Below are positions 25,942 through 34,872 of a stretch of 55,512 nt of DNA, one piece after another. A model generated the notes under the pieces. It made no database searches. It had not been told where the DNA came from and saw only the letters and a list, made by a program, of their open reading frames with translations. The DNA is taken from the NCBI GenBank assembly GCA_029976025.1, contig JARKNX010000204.1, forward strand, positions 1 through 55,512, read 5' to 3'. The translations under genes were made by a program, and so were the position numbers. This DNA is from Aggregatilineales bacterium (lineage in GTDB: Bacteria > Chloroflexota > Anaerolineae > Aggregatilineales > Ch27). The first letter of the stretch is position 1. Each line of letters opens with the position of its first letter.

Positions 25942-28116
25942 ATGCCACTTCCTCAAGATTATGCTGAACGCGTCTACGCCGGAGTGCTGGGCAAGATCAT
26001 CGGGGTCTATCTGGGCCGGCCCTTTGAAGGCTGGTCCTACCAGCGAATCATGGCCGAGCTGGGGGAAATCAACTACTACGTCCATGAGAAATGCGGCGTC
26101 CCCCTGATCGTCACCGACGACGACATTTCCGGCACGTTCACATTCCTGCGCGCCCTGCCCGACTACGGCAACAGCCTGGCCCTGACGCCGGAACAGATCG
26201 GACAGACCTGGCTGAACTACCTGATCGAGAAGCGCACCATCCTGTGGTGGGGCGGCATGGGCAACTCCACCGAGCACACCGCCTACCTGCGGCTCAAGAG
26301 CGGCCTCAAGGCTCCTCACAGCGGCTCCATCGCCACCAACGGCAACACCGTCGCTGAACAAATCGGGGCGCAGATCTTCATCGACGGCTGGGCAATGGTT
26401 TCCCCTGGCGATCCCGAGCGGGCCGCCGATCTGGCGAAGCGGGCCGGCAGCGTCAGCCACGATGGCGAAGCCGTCTACGGAGCGCAGGTGATCGCGGCTA
26501 TGGAAGCGGCGGCGTTCGTGGAGCACGATCTCAACACGCTGCTGGATATCGCCACGCACCTGATCCCGTCCAGCTCCATCATTTATCGCGTCATCGCTGA
26601 TCTACGCAATCTACGCGGCAAAGAGGCTAGCTGGATCAAGGCGCGCGAGTGGCTGGAGGCTAACTACGGCTACCAGCACTACCAGGGCGTCTGCCATATG
26701 GTCCCCAACCACGGGCTGATCGTCCTGAGCCTGCTTTACGGGGAGGACGACTTCCAGAAGACGCTGATGATCTGCAACACCTCCGGCTGGGACACCGACT
26801 GCAACTCCGGCAATGTCGGCTGCTTGCTGGGCATCAAGAACGGGCTGGCCGGGATCGACGCCGGCCCTGACTGGCGCGGCCCTGTCGCCGATCGCCTGTA
26901 CATCCCCACTGCCGACGGCGGGCGCGCCATCACCGACGCGGTGACCGAGAGCATTCATATCACCAACATTGGTCGGGCGCTCCAGGGCCAGGAGCCTCTG
27001 GCGCCCAAAGGCGGCGCGCGCTATCACTTCGAGTTCCCCGGCGCTGTGCAGGGTTTCCGGGTGGAACCGAGCACTGCCGTCAAAGGCACCACAGTCCTGG
27101 AGAACGTCGCCGGGCACAGCGCGACAGGGACGCGCAGCCTGGCCATTCGTTACAATCGGCTGGCGCCCGGCCGCGTAGCGCGGGTTTATACCAACACCTT
27201 CGTCCCGACGGACCTGGGCGATATGGGACACTACGACCTGCTGGCCTCGCCTTCGCTCTATCCCGGTCAGGTAGTGAAAGCCGCCGTCCAGACAGATGCA
27301 GCTAATGCCGATCCGGTTAAGGTCAGGCCATATATCCGCGTTTATGAGGCGGCGGGCACGGCCAGGTTCTCCGTCGGGCCGGAGGCGCTCAAGGCGATGG
27401 CCCAGGCGGTTGACGCCCTGGCTCCGCTCTACGGGCCGGAAGTCACCCTGAAGGCCGGCAGCCAGCATGAATTCACCTGGACGCTGCCCGAGACCGACGG
27501 ACGCCCGATCGCCGAGATCGGGCTGGAGGTCGCAGCCGTGACCGGATATGTCAAAGCGGGCAGCCTCTACCTGGACTACCTCACCTGGGGCGGGGTCCCG
27601 CACGTCCGGCTGGGCAAGCCGGTCCAGTTCGGTAAAATGTGGTCACAGGCGTGGGTCAATGGGGTCGATGACTGGTGGCCGTGGTGGCCGGCCGGCCTGC
27701 GCCTGATGCAAAATGAAGGCACTGGCCTGCTGATGCAGGGCACGCGTGAATGGACGGATTACGAAGTTTCAGCGCGGGTGACGCCGCACCTGAGCGCCTC
27801 CGCCGGCCTCGGCGCGCGCGTCCAGGGTATGCGCCGCTATTACGCGCTATTGCTGCGCCCCGGAGGGAAGGCCTGCCTGGTTAAGGCGCTCGACGGCGAG
27901 GCCGTGCTGGCCGAAGCCAGCATCGGCTGGGAGTTCGACACCTCCCACGACCTCAAACTGGCGGTGCAGGGCAACCGGATCACCGGCTGGGTGGATGGCA
28001 AGCAGCTCTTCGCTGTAGAAGATAATGACCGCCCGCTGGATGGAGGCGCCGTGGCTGTTGTTCTGGCGGAAGGGACGCTGGAATGTGGCGATGTGTTCGT
28101 TAAGCCGGTCGCCTGA
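25942..28116 (+). CDS. ADP-ribosylglycohydrolase family enzyme with C-terminal carbohydrate-binding-like domains
   Basis: A 724-residue protein with AAGG upstream. Residues about 1-350 are an ADP-ribosylglycohydrolase fold (PF03747). GKIIGVYLGRPFEG is at 17-30, a TDDD metal site at 58-61, SHDGEAVYGA at 172-181, and SGWDTDCNSG at 281-290 provides the second pair of metal Asp residues (D284, D286). The usual motifs TDDT and GxDTDT are thus kept in variant form. About 360-540 looks like a beta-sandwich carbohydrate-binding domain, and about 545-724 like a laminin-G/concanavalin-like domain of the 3-keto-disaccharide hydrolase type. No signal peptide is seen. The setting (LacI, binding protein, permeases) suggests hydrolysis of an imported N- or O-glycoside rather than protein de-ADP-ribosylation; that is inference. 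Confidence 0.85.
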   Translation: MPLPQDYAERVYAGVLGKIIGVYLGRPFEGWSYQRIMAELGEINYYVHEKCGVPLIVTDDDISGTFTFLRALPDYGNSLALTPEQIGQTWLNYLIEKRTILWWGGMGNSTEHTAYLRLKSGLKAPHSGSIATNGNTVAEQIGAQIFIDGWAMVSPGDPERAADLAKRAGSVSHDGEAVYGAQVIAAMEAAAFVEHDLNTLLDIATHLIPSSSIIYRVIADLRNLRGKEASWIKAREWLEANYGYQHYQGVCHMVPNHGLIVLSLLYGEDDFQKTLMICNTSGWDTDCNSGNVGCLLGIKNGLAGIDAGPDWRGPVADRLYIPTADGGRAITDAVTESIHITNIGRALQGQEPLAPKGGARYHFEFPGAVQGFRVEPSTAVKGTTVLENVAGHSATGTRSLAIRYNRLAPGRVARVYTNTFVPTDLGDMGHYDLLASPSLYPGQVVKAAVQTDAANADPVKVRPYIRVYEAAGTARFSVGPEALKAMAQAVDALAPLYGPEVTLKAGSQHEFTWTLPETDGRPIAEIGLEVAAVTGYVKAGSLYLDYLTWGGVPHVRLGKPVQFGKMWSQAWVNGVDDWWPWWPAGLRLMQNEGTGLLMQGTREWTDYEVSARVTPHLSASAGLGARVQGMRRYYALLLRPGGKACLVKALDGEAVLAEASIGWEFDTSHDLKLAVQGNRITGWVDGKQLFAVEDNDRPLDGGAVAVVLAEGTLECGDVFVKPVA

Positions 28117-28230
28117 GGTTACGACTGACTGCGACCGTATACGGAAGGGGGTGTACCGCAACACTACGACTTACTGGCTGTAACCCGTTCTCGTCAAGCA
28201 GTACGTGCAAAATCGTTTAAGGAGATCACC

Positions 28231-29412
28231 GTGAAAACACGTATTCTGTCCGTTATGCTGATCCTCGCGATAGTCCTGATGGCCGTCCCCGCCGTCGGCG
28301 CCCAGGGCGACGAGACCGTCATCGCCTGGTGGACCGAAACCGGCACTGTCCCGACCAACATCCAGGAACTGTTCATCGATCCCTGGAACGACGCACACCC
28401 CGGCTACCGGCTGGAGATCACCGATCAACCAGACCTAAGCACCATCCTGCGCACCGCCATTGCCGCTGGCGAAGCGCCGTGCATCCTGCAGACGCCGGGC
28501 GCGTCGTATATCGCCGAATTCGTGAAGGCCGGCCTGGTGCAGCCGCTGGATGGCTACGCCGAGCAGTGGGGATGGGCCGACAGGCTGCTGCCCTGGGCCT
28601 ATGAAGTCGGGTTCATCGGCGATACGCTGTACAGCGTCCCGCTGACCTATGAGAGCATGGTCCTGGTCTACAACAAGACGGTGTTCGAGGAAAATGGCTG
28701 GACCGTGCCCACCAACCTGGAGGAGTTCAATGCCCTGGCCGAAGCCGCCGTGGCAGCGGGCATTAATCCGCTCGCCTATGGCAACGTTGGCTGGCAGCCG
28801 AACAATGAGCACCTGGTCGGCATCTACCTCAACAATGTGGCCGGGCCGGAGAATGTCTACGCCGCTCTGATCGGCGAGAAGCCGTGGACCGACCCCGAAT
28901 TCGTCGAAGCAATGGAGCTGCTCCGGACGCATATTGCCGACAACGGCTGGTTCAGCGGCAGCCTGGAGAATTACTTCGCCAATGGCTGGAATGAGTTCTG
29001 GGCAGAAGTCACCTCGGGCGACGCCGCCATGATGATGATCGGCACCTGGGCTTTCTACGTCACTGAGCTGTTCGACCAGGCTGGAGCCGAATGGGACTGG
29101 GCCCCGCTGCCTATCTTTAACGAACGCGCTGGCGAGTACAACTACGAGCTGGCCACTGGCTCCACTCTGTCGGTCAACGCCGCCTGCCCGGATGTTGACG
29201 CCGCCGCTGATGTGATTAACTACCTGCTCAGCGATCCGGTTCGCGCGCTGGAAATGTCGGCCACGCGGCAGTTCGGCGAGTACATGGTCCCCCTGCGTTA
29301 TAGCGAGGAAGACTTCCCGGCCGATACAGATGAGCGCCTGATCCGCTTTTTCTCTGACTTTGCCGAGGTAACGGGCGAAGGCCGCTTCGGCTATACGTCC
29401 TGGACGTTCTGA
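28231..29412 (+). CDS. Sugar ABC transporter substrate-binding protein, shortened by an in-frame TGA
   Basis: Starts at GTG 28231 behind AAGGAG. The signal peptide (1-25, ending VGAQG) has no lipobox. The sequence is a family-1 solute-binding protein. It stops at TGA 29410-29412, codon 394 of a frame that would otherwise continue to TAG 29569-29571. Its tandem copy at 31501 has TGG (Trp) at the same codon, and both full frames are exactly 1341 nt. A shortened protein of 393 residues would lack the last 52 residues, part of the C-lobe hinge. Explanations: a real nonsense mutation (pseudogene), a sequencing or assembly error, or UGA read-through. Confidence 0.85.
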   Translation: MKTRILSVMLILAIVLMAVPAVGAQGDETVIAWWTETGTVPTNIQELFIDPWNDAHPGYRLEITDQPDLSTILRTAIAAGEAPCILQTPGASYIAEFVKAGLVQPLDGYAEQWGWADRLLPWAYEVGFIGDTLYSVPLTYESMVLVYNKTVFEENGWTVPTNLEEFNALAEAAVAAGINPLAYGNVGWQPNNEHLVGIYLNNVAGPENVYAALIGEKPWTDPEFVEAMELLRTHIADNGWFSGSLENYFANGWNEFWAEVTSGDAAMMMIGTWAFYVTELFDQAGAEWDWAPLPIFNERAGEYNYELATGSTLSVNAACPDVDAAADVINYLLSDPVRALEMSATRQFGEYMVPLRYSEEDFPADTDERLIRFFSDFAEVTGEGRFGYTSWTF

Positions 29413-29571
29413 CCGGCCGGCCCGAATGTTCAGCTCTGGCAGGAAATCGAGCTGGTCTGGTACGGCGATCTGAGCGTCGAAGACTATCTGGCCAACCAGC
29501 AGGCGGAGTGGGACACCGCCCGCGCCGCCGGCCTGGAGCTGGTAGTGCCCGCGCCCACTGAAGCTGAGTAG
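29413..29571 (+). pseudogene. C-terminal coding remainder of the interrupted binding protein
   Basis: This stretch stays in frame with the gene at 28231 and reads PAGPNVQLWQEIEL and onward to TAG 29569-29571. It is closely similar to the C-terminus of the duplicate at 31501-32841. The retained coding similarity suggests the stop is recent, or an error, or read through. Confidence 0.75.
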
Positions 29572-29582
29572 AATTCCAGATT

Positions 29583-29618
29583 GGGGGCAGTGATCGCTAC
29601 TGCCCCCACCTCTTTTTT
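29583..29618 (+). terminator. Strong intrinsic terminator between binding protein and permeases
   Basis: A perfect 9-bp stem (GGGGGCAGT / ACTGCCCCC, 29583-29591 and 29599-29607) with a 7-nt loop is followed by ACCTCTTTTTT. It lies 38 bp before the permease start, so it probably attenuates permease expression relative to the binding protein. Confidence 0.85.
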
Positions 29619-29656
29619 CACCTGCCATACCCGGCTACGGGAGCGGAGGTAAAAGC

Positions 29657-30565
29657 ATGACAGCCACAGCACTTCAACAGGAAGCTCAGCGGGCCAAACG
29701 ACGGCAGCAGATAGGCGGCTGGCTCTTTGTCGCGCCGGTGCTCCTGCTTAACCTGATTGTCGTCGTCATCCCGTCTGCTATCGGGCTGGGGATGGCCTTC
29801 ACCGACTGGTCCGGTGTGGGCAGCATGAACTTCATCGGGCTTGCAAACTTCCAGCGATTGTTCCAGGATGGCGTTTTCTTCAAGGCCCTGACGCACAACC
29901 TGCTCTGGACCGCCTTCTTCCTGATCGTGCCGGTAGCGCTTGGCCTGCTGGGCGCTTACCTGCTCTCCGGCATCAAGCGCGGGCAGATGTTCTTCCGCGT
30001 GGCATACTTCATCCCCTACGTAATTGCCGCCGTGGTCAACACCCAGCTCTGGCGCTATCTGCTCAACCCGCGCGTCGGCATCGGGCCGGCTCTGTCCCAG
30101 TGCTGCGGGATTGAATTCCTGAACGTGCCGGTCTTCGGCTCGCGTGATCTGGCCCTGCTGGGTGTGGCCTTTGTCGATATGTGGCACTTCTGGGGGTTCC
30201 TGCTGGTGCTGTATCTGGCGGCTATGTCGGGCGTCGATATTGAGCTGTATGAAGTCGCCCGTCTGGATGGCGCCGGCCGCTGGGCGCAGTTCCGGCACGT
30301 CACCCTGCCCAGCATCCGCCCCACCCTGGTCTTCACCATCCTGATGATCACCATCTGGTCCGGCCTGGTCTTCGATTATGTCTTCATCATCACTGGCGGC
30401 GGCCCGGCTAACGCCTCCGAAGTGATGGGCACGCTGCTCTATACCACGGCTTTCCAGCGTTTTGAGGCCGGCTATGCGGCAGCAATCGGCATCTTTATGG
30501 CGCTGTGGGTTGCTATCGCCACGGGCGGCTTTGTCCTGCTGCGCAAGCTAGGATGGGAGGTTTAG
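29657..30565 (+). CDS. Sugar ABC transporter permease, MalF type
   Basis: A 302-residue permease from ATG 29657 with GGAGG upstream. It has about six membrane spans after an N-terminal cytoplasmic tail with many Gln, Lys and Arg residues. The EAA-type loop, LYEVARLDGAGRWAQFRHVTLP (near 196-217), has EVA for EAA. It pairs with the next permease, 2 bp away. The N-terminus (RQQIGGWLFVAP, 16-27) is partly repeated as a decayed relic at 32947. Confidence 0.92.
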   Translation: MTATALQQEAQRAKRRQQIGGWLFVAPVLLLNLIVVVIPSAIGLGMAFTDWSGVGSMNFIGLANFQRLFQDGVFFKALTHNLLWTAFFLIVPVALGLLGAYLLSGIKRGQMFFRVAYFIPYVIAAVVNTQLWRYLLNPRVGIGPALSQCCGIEFLNVPVFGSRDLALLGVAFVDMWHFWGFLLVLYLAAMSGVDIELYEVARLDGAGRWAQFRHVTLPSIRPTLVFTILMITIWSGLVFDYVFIITGGGPANASEVMGTLLYTTAFQRFEAGYAAAIGIFMALWVAIATGGFVLLRKLGWEV

Positions 30566-30567
30566 TT

Positions 30568-31401
30568 ATGTTTCGGGAAAGACGACGCGTCTCCACGCTG
30601 CCAAACTATATCATCCTGACCCTGATGGCGATCTTCGCCCTTGCCCCCATCCTGCTGCTGGTTTCCGGCTCCTTTAAATCCACCGCGGAGTTCACAATCA
30701 GCCCTTTCGCACTGCCGGAAGAGCTGTTGTGGAGCAACTACACCACCGCCTGGGAGCAGGGAAACTACGCCACTACAATCAGGAACAGCACCATCCTGAC
30801 CAGCTTCACCGTGTTGTTCACAGTGGCGCTGGCCGGGCTGGCTGCCTACGCCCTGTCCCGGCTGAATCTCAAAGGCGGCAACATCATCTCCTTCTACTTC
30901 CTGATCGGCACCGGGGTCCCGGCGCAGTTGTTCATCATCCCTCTGTTCTACATCTGGAAACAACTGGGGCTGATCAACTCTCACGCCGGCCTGATCATCA
31001 TCTACGTCGCCCTGCAGGCGCCGTTCGCCACCTATCTGCTGCGCTCCTACATGGTGGCCCTGCCGCAGGACTTCATTGACGCGGCGCGCATTGACGGCGC
31101 CTCCAATGTTCAGGTGCTGCGCGAGATCATCATACCGCTGTCCTGGCCCGGCTTCCTGACGGCGGCGCTGGTAGTGGGCCTGTTCACCTGGAACGAGTTT
31201 CTGTTCGCTATCACCTTCCTGCCCAGCCCGGACCTCAAGCCGATCGCGACCAGCCTCTACGCCTTCCAACAGCGCTTTGGCCGCGACTGGGGCCTGACCA
31301 ACGCCGGATCGGTGATCATGATCGTGCCGGTGCTGATCCTGTTCTTGCTGCTTCAGCGCAACTTCATCGAGGGGCTGACTCAGGGTGGGCTGAAGGCATA
31401 G
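30568..31401 (+). CDS. Sugar ABC transporter permease, MalG type
   Basis: A 277-residue permease. I chose ATG 30568, which has GGGAGG at 30555-30560 and the usual RRR start. Six membrane spans are predicted, and the cytoplasmic loop DAARIDGASNVQVLREIIIP lies near 170-190. The C-terminus reads LLQRNFIEGLTQGGLKA. It completes the transporter with the binding proteins at 28231 and 31501. No ATPase gene is linked. Confidence 0.92.
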   Translation: MFRERRRVSTLPNYIILTLMAIFALAPILLLVSGSFKSTAEFTISPFALPEELLWSNYTTAWEQGNYATTIRNSTILTSFTVLFTVALAGLAAYALSRLNLKGGNIISFYFLIGTGVPAQLFIIPLFYIWKQLGLINSHAGLIIIYVALQAPFATYLLRSYMVALPQDFIDAARIDGASNVQVLREIIIPLSWPGFLTAALVVGLFTWNEFLFAITFLPSPDLKPIATSLYAFQQRFGRDWGLTNAGSVIMIVPVLILFLLLQRNFIEGLTQGGLKA

Positions 31402-31407
31402 CCGCAG

Positions 31408-31429
31408 TCGCGATCTGTCACAATCGCGA
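31408..31429 (+). other. Hairpin between the MalG-type permease and the second binding protein
   Basis: A perfect 7-bp inverted repeat (TCGCGAT / ATCGCGA) with an 8-nt loop starts 7 bp after the permease stop. There is no T-run. The leader that follows is similar to that of the first binding protein, so this lies at the duplication boundary. Confidence 0.4.
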
Positions 31430-31500
31430 GAAGTACAAATTATTTGCTGTACCTGATCCTGAAGCAGGCAGTGCACACCAGCATATTCAAGGAGGCTGCT

Positions 31501-32841
31501 GTGAAAACGCGTATTCTGTCCGTTATGCTAATCTTCTCGATCGTCCTGATGGCCGTCCCTGCTGTTGGCGCCCAGGGCGACGAGACCGTTATCACCTGGT
31601 GGACCGAGGTCGGAACCGTCCCCACGAATCTCCAGGAAGTGTTCATCGACCCCTGGAATGCGGCGCATCCCGGTTACCGGCTGGAGATCATTGAGAAGGA
31701 AGATCTGGAAGCTGTCCTGCGCACCACCATCGCCGCCGGCGAAGCGCCGGATATCCTGCAGACGGCTGGCGCATCCTATATTGCCGAGTTCGTGAAAGCC
31801 GGCCTGGTACAGCCGCTGGATGACTACGCCGAACAATGGGACTGGGCCGACAAGCTGCTGCCCTGGGCCTACGAGACCGGATTCATCGGCGGCACGCTGT
31901 ACAGCGTCCCGCTGACCTACGAGAGCATGATCCTGATGTACAACCGGACCCTGTTCGAGGAGCACGGCTGGACCCCGCCCACCAACCTGGAGGAGTTCAC
32001 GGCCCTGGCTGAAGCAGCCGAAGCGGCGGGCATCCACCCGATGGTCTACGGCAACGCTAACTGGCAGCCGAGCAACGAGCAGGTCGTTGGCGTTTACCTC
32101 AACAATGTGGCCGGGCCGCAGAATGTTTACGCCGCCCTGATCGGCGAGAAGCCGTGGACCGACCCCGAATTTGTTGAGGCTCTGGAACTGCTCCAGACGC
32201 ATATCGCCGATAACGGCTGGTTCAGCGGCAGCCTGGAGAATTACTTCGCCACCGGCTGGGACGACTACTGGGCGGAGCTGCCTACTGGCGAAGCGGCCAT
32301 GATGATGACCGGCACCTGGGCTTTCTATATGACGTTCTCTTTCGACGAAGCCGGAACCGAATGGGACTGGGCCCCGCTGCCCATCTTCAATGACCGCGCT
32401 GGCGAGTACAACTACGAGCTGGCTACCGGCTCCACCCTGTCGATCAACGCCGTCTCCCCGAACGCCGATGTTGCCGCTGATGTGATTAACTACCTGCTCA
32501 GCGATCCGGCCCGCGTGCTGGAGCTATCGTCCACGAAGCAGTTCGGCGAGTACATGGTCCCCCTGCATTACACTGAGGAGGACTTCCCGGCTGACACAGA
32601 CGAGCGCCTGATCCGCTTCTTCTCCGATTTCGCCGAGGTAACGGGCGAAGGCCGCTTCGGCTACACAACCTGGACGTTCTGGCCGGCCGGCCCGAATGTT
32701 CAGCTCTGGCAGGAAATCGAGCTGGTCTGGTTCGGCGAGATGAGCATCGAAGACTACCTGGCCCGCCACCAGGCCGAATGGGACGCCGCCCGCGCCGCCG
32801 GTCTGGAGCTGGCAGTGCCCGCGCCCGCTGGCGTTGAGTAA
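31501..32841 (+). CDS. Sugar ABC transporter substrate-binding protein, intact duplicate
   Basis: A 446-residue binding protein, exactly the length of the full frame of the copy at 28231, from GTG 31501 behind AAGGAGG. I rejected an earlier in-frame start at 31444 because the GTG has the ribosome-binding site and a matching signal peptide. It has the same signal sequence (VGAQG cleavage, no lipobox) and the same sugar-binding segments, with many conservative differences. Codon 394 is TGG, where the other copy has TGA. It is probably the working binding protein for the permeases at 29657-31401, or has a shifted specificity. A strong hairpin follows. Confidence 0.92.
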   Translation: MKTRILSVMLIFSIVLMAVPAVGAQGDETVITWWTEVGTVPTNLQEVFIDPWNAAHPGYRLEIIEKEDLEAVLRTTIAAGEAPDILQTAGASYIAEFVKAGLVQPLDDYAEQWDWADKLLPWAYETGFIGGTLYSVPLTYESMILMYNRTLFEEHGWTPPTNLEEFTALAEAAEAAGIHPMVYGNANWQPSNEQVVGVYLNNVAGPQNVYAALIGEKPWTDPEFVEALELLQTHIADNGWFSGSLENYFATGWDDYWAELPTGEAAMMMTGTWAFYMTFSFDEAGTEWDWAPLPIFNDRAGEYNYELATGSTLSINAVSPNADVAADVINYLLSDPARVLELSSTKQFGEYMVPLHYTEEDFPADTDERLIRFFSDFAEVTGEGRFGYTTWTFWPAGPNVQLWQEIELVWFGEMSIEDYLARHQAEWDAARAAGLELAVPAPAGVE

Positions 32842-32849
32842 AATCATCC

Positions 32850-32893
32850 GGGGCGGGGGGCAGCCATCATCGCTGTCCCCCGCCCCACTTTTG
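32850..32893 (+). terminator. Terminator after the second binding protein
   Basis: A 15-bp stem with one G-U pair (32850-32864 / 32872-32886) and a 7-nt loop is followed by ACTTTTG. It is the counterpart of the terminator at 29583-29618 in the first copy. Confidence 0.8.
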
Positions 32894-33000
32894 CCGCCTG
32901 TCAATCCGACCGCACGGGCAGAGATAAAAATACGCCGATCCAGCCCCGGCAGCAGATAGACGGCTGGCCTCTTGCCGCGCCGGCATTCTGCCCGATCTGA
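32894..33000 (+). pseudogene. Relic of a MalF-type permease start
   Basis: The frame 32947-33000 reads RQQIDGWPLAAP and stops at TGA 32998-33000. It matches residues 16-28 of the permease at 29657: 32 of 39 bases are identical over that stretch. The bases before it (the ACGGGCAGAGATAAAA leader) also resemble the intact permease leader. Frame and position show a duplicated permease that has decayed to a fragment. Nothing of the rest of the permease is seen before the next gene. Confidence 0.75.
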
Positions 33001-33012
33001 GGTGATCCTTCT

Positions 33013-34803
33013 ATGACACACCACAAATATATTCGGCTGCTGAGTTCCGCCGTCGTCCTGATCTTTCTCATAAGCGGGCTGGCCCGGCAGCAACCAGAAG
33101 CGGCCCGGGCACAGGCAGAAACCCGATCCATCAACCGGGCGGAGTACGCGGATCGGCTGCAGGCTATGTGGCTGGGCGAGACAATCGCCAACTGGACCGG
33201 CCTGACCACAGAAGGTATGCGGACAGACGCGCCGTTTTACACCGATGAGGACTGGGGCCTGGATCAGGATGTTGACTGGAAGCCCGACGATGCAATCGAC
33301 TTCGTGTTCCAGGACCCCTGGCTGGCCGATGACGACACCGATATCGAGTACGTCTATCTGCACTTGCTTGATCAGGCCGGCACAAACCTGCTGACCGCTT
33401 CCCAGATCGCCGAAGGCTGGCGGCGGCATGTCAACGACTATATCTGGGTTTCCAATGCGCGGGCGCGGCTCCTGATGGAACGGGGCGTATTGCCCCCCGC
33501 GACGGCGATGATTGTGGCTAACCCCGACAGCCTCCAGATTGACGCGCAGTTGACAACGGAAATCTTCGGGGCGCTGGCGCCCGGTATGCCCGATCAGGCG
33601 CTCCGGCTGGCCAACCTCCCCATCCTCACCACTGCCTCGAGCTACGCGGCCCACGCTGCGCAGTTCTATGTCCTGCTTTATTCGCTGGCGGCGGTGGTAG
33701 ACCAGTCGCTGCCTCTTCGCGATCAGATCATCTGGCTGGTCGAAACGGCGCGAAGTTACATCCCCGACACATCCAAATCCGCCGACATCATCGACTTTGT
33801 GCTGGCCGACTACCGGGACAACCCGGATCGGGACGACTGGGAGCGCACGCGCGACCGTATTTATGAGCGCTACCAGCGCGACGCCCGCAGCAACGACTTT
33901 ATATACCGCGGCTGGACCGAATCGTCAGTGAACCTGGCGACCGGGGTGATGGCCCTGCTCTACGGCGAAGGGAACTACCGGCGCACGATCCAGATCGGGA
34001 CGCTCTCCGGCTGGGATTCCGACAACGGCACAGCGACGATGGGCGGGCTGCTGGGCCTGCTGCTGGGGTATGACGCCCTCACTGCCCGGCTTCCGGCCGA
34101 AGCGCTCTCCGAGCGCTATCAGAGCTCCCGGACGCGCGATGCCCTGCCGGACTATCTGCCTGACGATATCTGGGCGGAAGATACCTTCACCATGATGGCC
34201 GAGCGTATGCTCCCCATCGTGGACCTCACGGTGCTGGAAGCCGGGGGAGCGGTGGACGGTGACTTCTGGACTCTGCCCCCCGCGCCCGATCTGACGCCGC
34301 TGGAGGCGAACCCGCTCGTTCAGCTCACCCGCCGGAGCGCCAACAACCGCGTCCCCGCTGAAGGCGGCACAGTAGAGGCGGCTGTCGGCGGCGATCGCGC
34401 CCAGGCCAGGTACAACGTCATCGTCAACGGCGCGGAGACCGACTTCAGCGGCGTAGAGCCATTACGACCGATTCGGGCCTATCGGGCGAGCGCCCCGGAT
34501 GGGACGCTGGTGCTGACTATCCGCTACGATCGCCCGGTGGAAGCGGCGGTCATCCGCTTCATCGAGGGCGACCCCGGCGGCTTCACGGGATTTGCGCTCG
34601 AGTTCCTGGTCGATGACGCCTGGGTTCCGGCGCCCGCAGACATAAGCCTCTCTGCAACGCCGGACCCGGCCATCCCCTATCAGATATTCGACTTTACGCT
34701 CTCTGAAGCCATATTGATCGCGGGCGTTCGCCTGACCGGGACAGTCGAGGCCGGCCCGCTGGGCGACGTCGAGCTTATCGAGCTGGATGTGCTCTCTAAC
34801 TGA
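33013..34803 (+). CDS. Secreted ADP-ribosylglycohydrolase family protein
   Basis: A 596-residue protein from ATG 33013, with TGAGGTGAT upstream. Residues 1-35 are a signal peptide with cleavage near ARAQA. The ADP-ribosylglycohydrolase fold follows: QAMWLGETIANWTG at 50-63, metal site DDDTD at 106-110 and SGWDSDN at 332-338 (D335, D337). Both metal pairs are present. The C-terminal part (about 470-596) is a beta-rich domain that could be discoidin-like. It occupies the place where permeases would be expected after the second binding protein. Unlike the cytosolic family member at 25942, it would act outside the membrane, before uptake. Confidence 0.82.
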   Translation: MTHHKYIRLLSSAVVLIFLISGLARQQPEAARAQAETRSINRAEYADRLQAMWLGETIANWTGLTTEGMRTDAPFYTDEDWGLDQDVDWKPDDAIDFVFQDPWLADDDTDIEYVYLHLLDQAGTNLLTASQIAEGWRRHVNDYIWVSNARARLLMERGVLPPATAMIVANPDSLQIDAQLTTEIFGALAPGMPDQALRLANLPILTTASSYAAHAAQFYVLLYSLAAVVDQSLPLRDQIIWLVETARSYIPDTSKSADIIDFVLADYRDNPDRDDWERTRDRIYERYQRDARSNDFIYRGWTESSVNLATGVMALLYGEGNYRRTIQIGTLSGWDSDNGTATMGGLLGLLLGYDALTARLPAEALSERYQSSRTRDALPDYLPDDIWAEDTFTMMAERMLPIVDLTVLEAGGAVDGDFWTLPPAPDLTPLEANPLVQLTRRSANNRVPAEGGTVEAAVGGDRAQARYNVIVNGAETDFSGVEPLRPIRAYRASAPDGTLVLTIRYDRPVEAAVIRFIEGDPGGFTGFALEFLVDDAWVPAPADISLSATPDPAIPYQIFDFTLSEAILIAGVRLTGTVEAGPLGDVELIELDVLSN

Positions 34804-34835
34804 CGGCAGGGAAATCGCTCCCCCCAGAAAATATC

Positions 34836-34872
34836 AAACAGGCCACCCATAAATAGCGCGGGTGGCCTGTTT
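34836..34872 (+). terminator. Intrinsic terminator after the secreted ADP-ribosylglycohydrolase gene
   Basis: A perfect 13-bp inverted repeat (34836-34848 / 34860-34872), starting AAACAGG and ending CCTGTTT, with an 11-nt loop. The right arm ends in TGTTT. From its end to 35037 I see no gene or clear motif. Confidence 0.8.
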
